Positions 8,079 through 8,433 of a stretch of DNA of 8,433 bases are shown here, one piece after another. The notes beneath the pieces were generated by a model that saw only the letters and a program-made list of their open reading frames with translations, made no database searches and was not told the origin of the DNA. Every line of letters begins with the position of its first letter. The stretch's first letter is position 1. The translations under genes were made by a program, and so were the position numbers. Source of the stretch: Verrucomicrobiota bacterium (GTDB lineage Bacteria; Verrucomicrobiota; Verrucomicrobiia; Verrucomicrobiales; Akkermansiaceae); assembly GCA_009885905.1 (NCBI GenBank), contig VFJU01000057.1, positions 1-8,433 of the forward strand. The letters run 5' to 3'.

Positions 8079-8433
8079 ATGAACAACCGTTTAGAAGGTA
8101 AAGTCCTCGTCGCGCAGGGTGGTGGCCCCACCCCTGTTATCAACCAAAGTATCGTCGCCGTCGCCCTCGAGGCGCGGAAATTCTCTCAAGTCACCGCCGT
8201 CTACGGCGCGATCCACGGTGTTCGCGGAATCATCGAGGAAAACTTTGTCGATCTCTCACGCGAAACCACCCACAACCTTGAACAAGTTGCCGCGACTCCA
8301 TCGTCTGGACTTCTGTCCACACGAGACAAACCCGACGAGGAATACTGCGCTCGTATGTTCAAGGTGATGCAAGCACACGACATTCGCTACTTTTTCTATG
8401 TCGGTGGAAATGATTCGTCGGACACCGTTCGCA
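8079..8433 (+). CDS. 6-phosphofructokinase, probably pyrophosphate-dependent, 5' part only
   Basis: The first 118 codons of a PfkA-superfamily phosphofructokinase run off the window edge. The enzyme phosphorylates fructose 6-phosphate to fructose 1,6-bisphosphate in cytoplasmic glycolysis. The start MNNRLEGKVLVAQGGGPTPVINQS carries the phosphate-binding glycine loop GGGPTPVIN (14-22). YGAIHGVRGII (43-53) is the usual second motif, and TPSSGLLSTR (72-81) the next. YVGGNDSSDTV (107-117) is the key active-site motif. ATP-dependent enzymes have GGDGS here, with Gly104 in E. coli. An Asp at that position, as in this GGND, blocks ATP and is the recognised mark of PPi-type enzymes, which work reversibly. 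The second determinant (Gly124 to Lys) lies beyond the window, so cofactor choice is a strong inference, not proof. The ATG at 8079 is the first in frame next to the conserved region and lacks a Shine-Dalgarno. The upstream terminator makes independent transcription likely. Confidence 0.93.
   Translation, partial: MNNRLEGKVLVAQGGGPTPVINQSIVAVALEARKFSQVTAVYGAIHGVRGIIEENFVDLSRETTHNLEQVAATPSSGLLSTRDKPDEEYCARMFKVMQAHDIRYFFYVGGNDSSDTVR

Overview
The window reads as an ordinary bacterial chromosome segment of roughly balanced base composition. Housekeeping genes dominate and there is no sign of insertion sequences, phage or CRISPR. Three things together suggest the Verrucomicrobiota or a related PVC lineage: a plant/cyanobacterial-type IspH of about 400 residues, a class of phosphofructokinase that carries the pyrophosphate-type motif, and the absence of Shine-Dalgarno sequences before all six visible starts. 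This is an inference from family knowledge; no rRNA or other marker in the window settles it.

Layout, left to right. The window opens inside the 3' end of an M20-family metallopeptidase gene (2-451, +). It is followed at 58 nt by glnS, glutaminyl-tRNA synthetase (510-2201, +), and after another 58 nt by ispH, the last enzyme of the MEP isoprenoid pathway (2260-3489, +). These three could be co-transcribed. The stop codon of ispH abuts, with no base between, the stop codon of a convergent gene (3490-5370, -). That gene encodes a 626-residue protein with a 12-helix sodium:solute-symporter-like membrane domain fused to a C-terminal hot-dog thioesterase domain resembling the enediyne-pathway thioesterases. 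A 314-nt gap without a convincing gene follows. Next is a predicted lipoprotein metallopeptidase of the PF10023 type (5685-6689, -), which diverges across 110 nt from fabD, malonyl-CoA:ACP transacylase (6800-7726, +). A tRNA-Asp(GTC) gene with encoded CCA (7822-7898) and a strong intrinsic terminator (7917-7947) come next. The window ends in the 5' part of a 6-phosphofructokinase gene (8079-8433, +).

The genes are mostly independent core functions: tRNA charging, isoprenoid synthesis, fatty-acid initiation, glycolysis and peptide turnover. The standout is the transporter-thioesterase fusion. Its hot-dog domain keeps the Asn/Tyr/Arg spacing I recall for the active site of CalE7-type thioesterases, and the positive-inside pattern puts that domain in the cytoplasm. 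It lies a few genes from fabD, but nothing visible proves a shared pathway.
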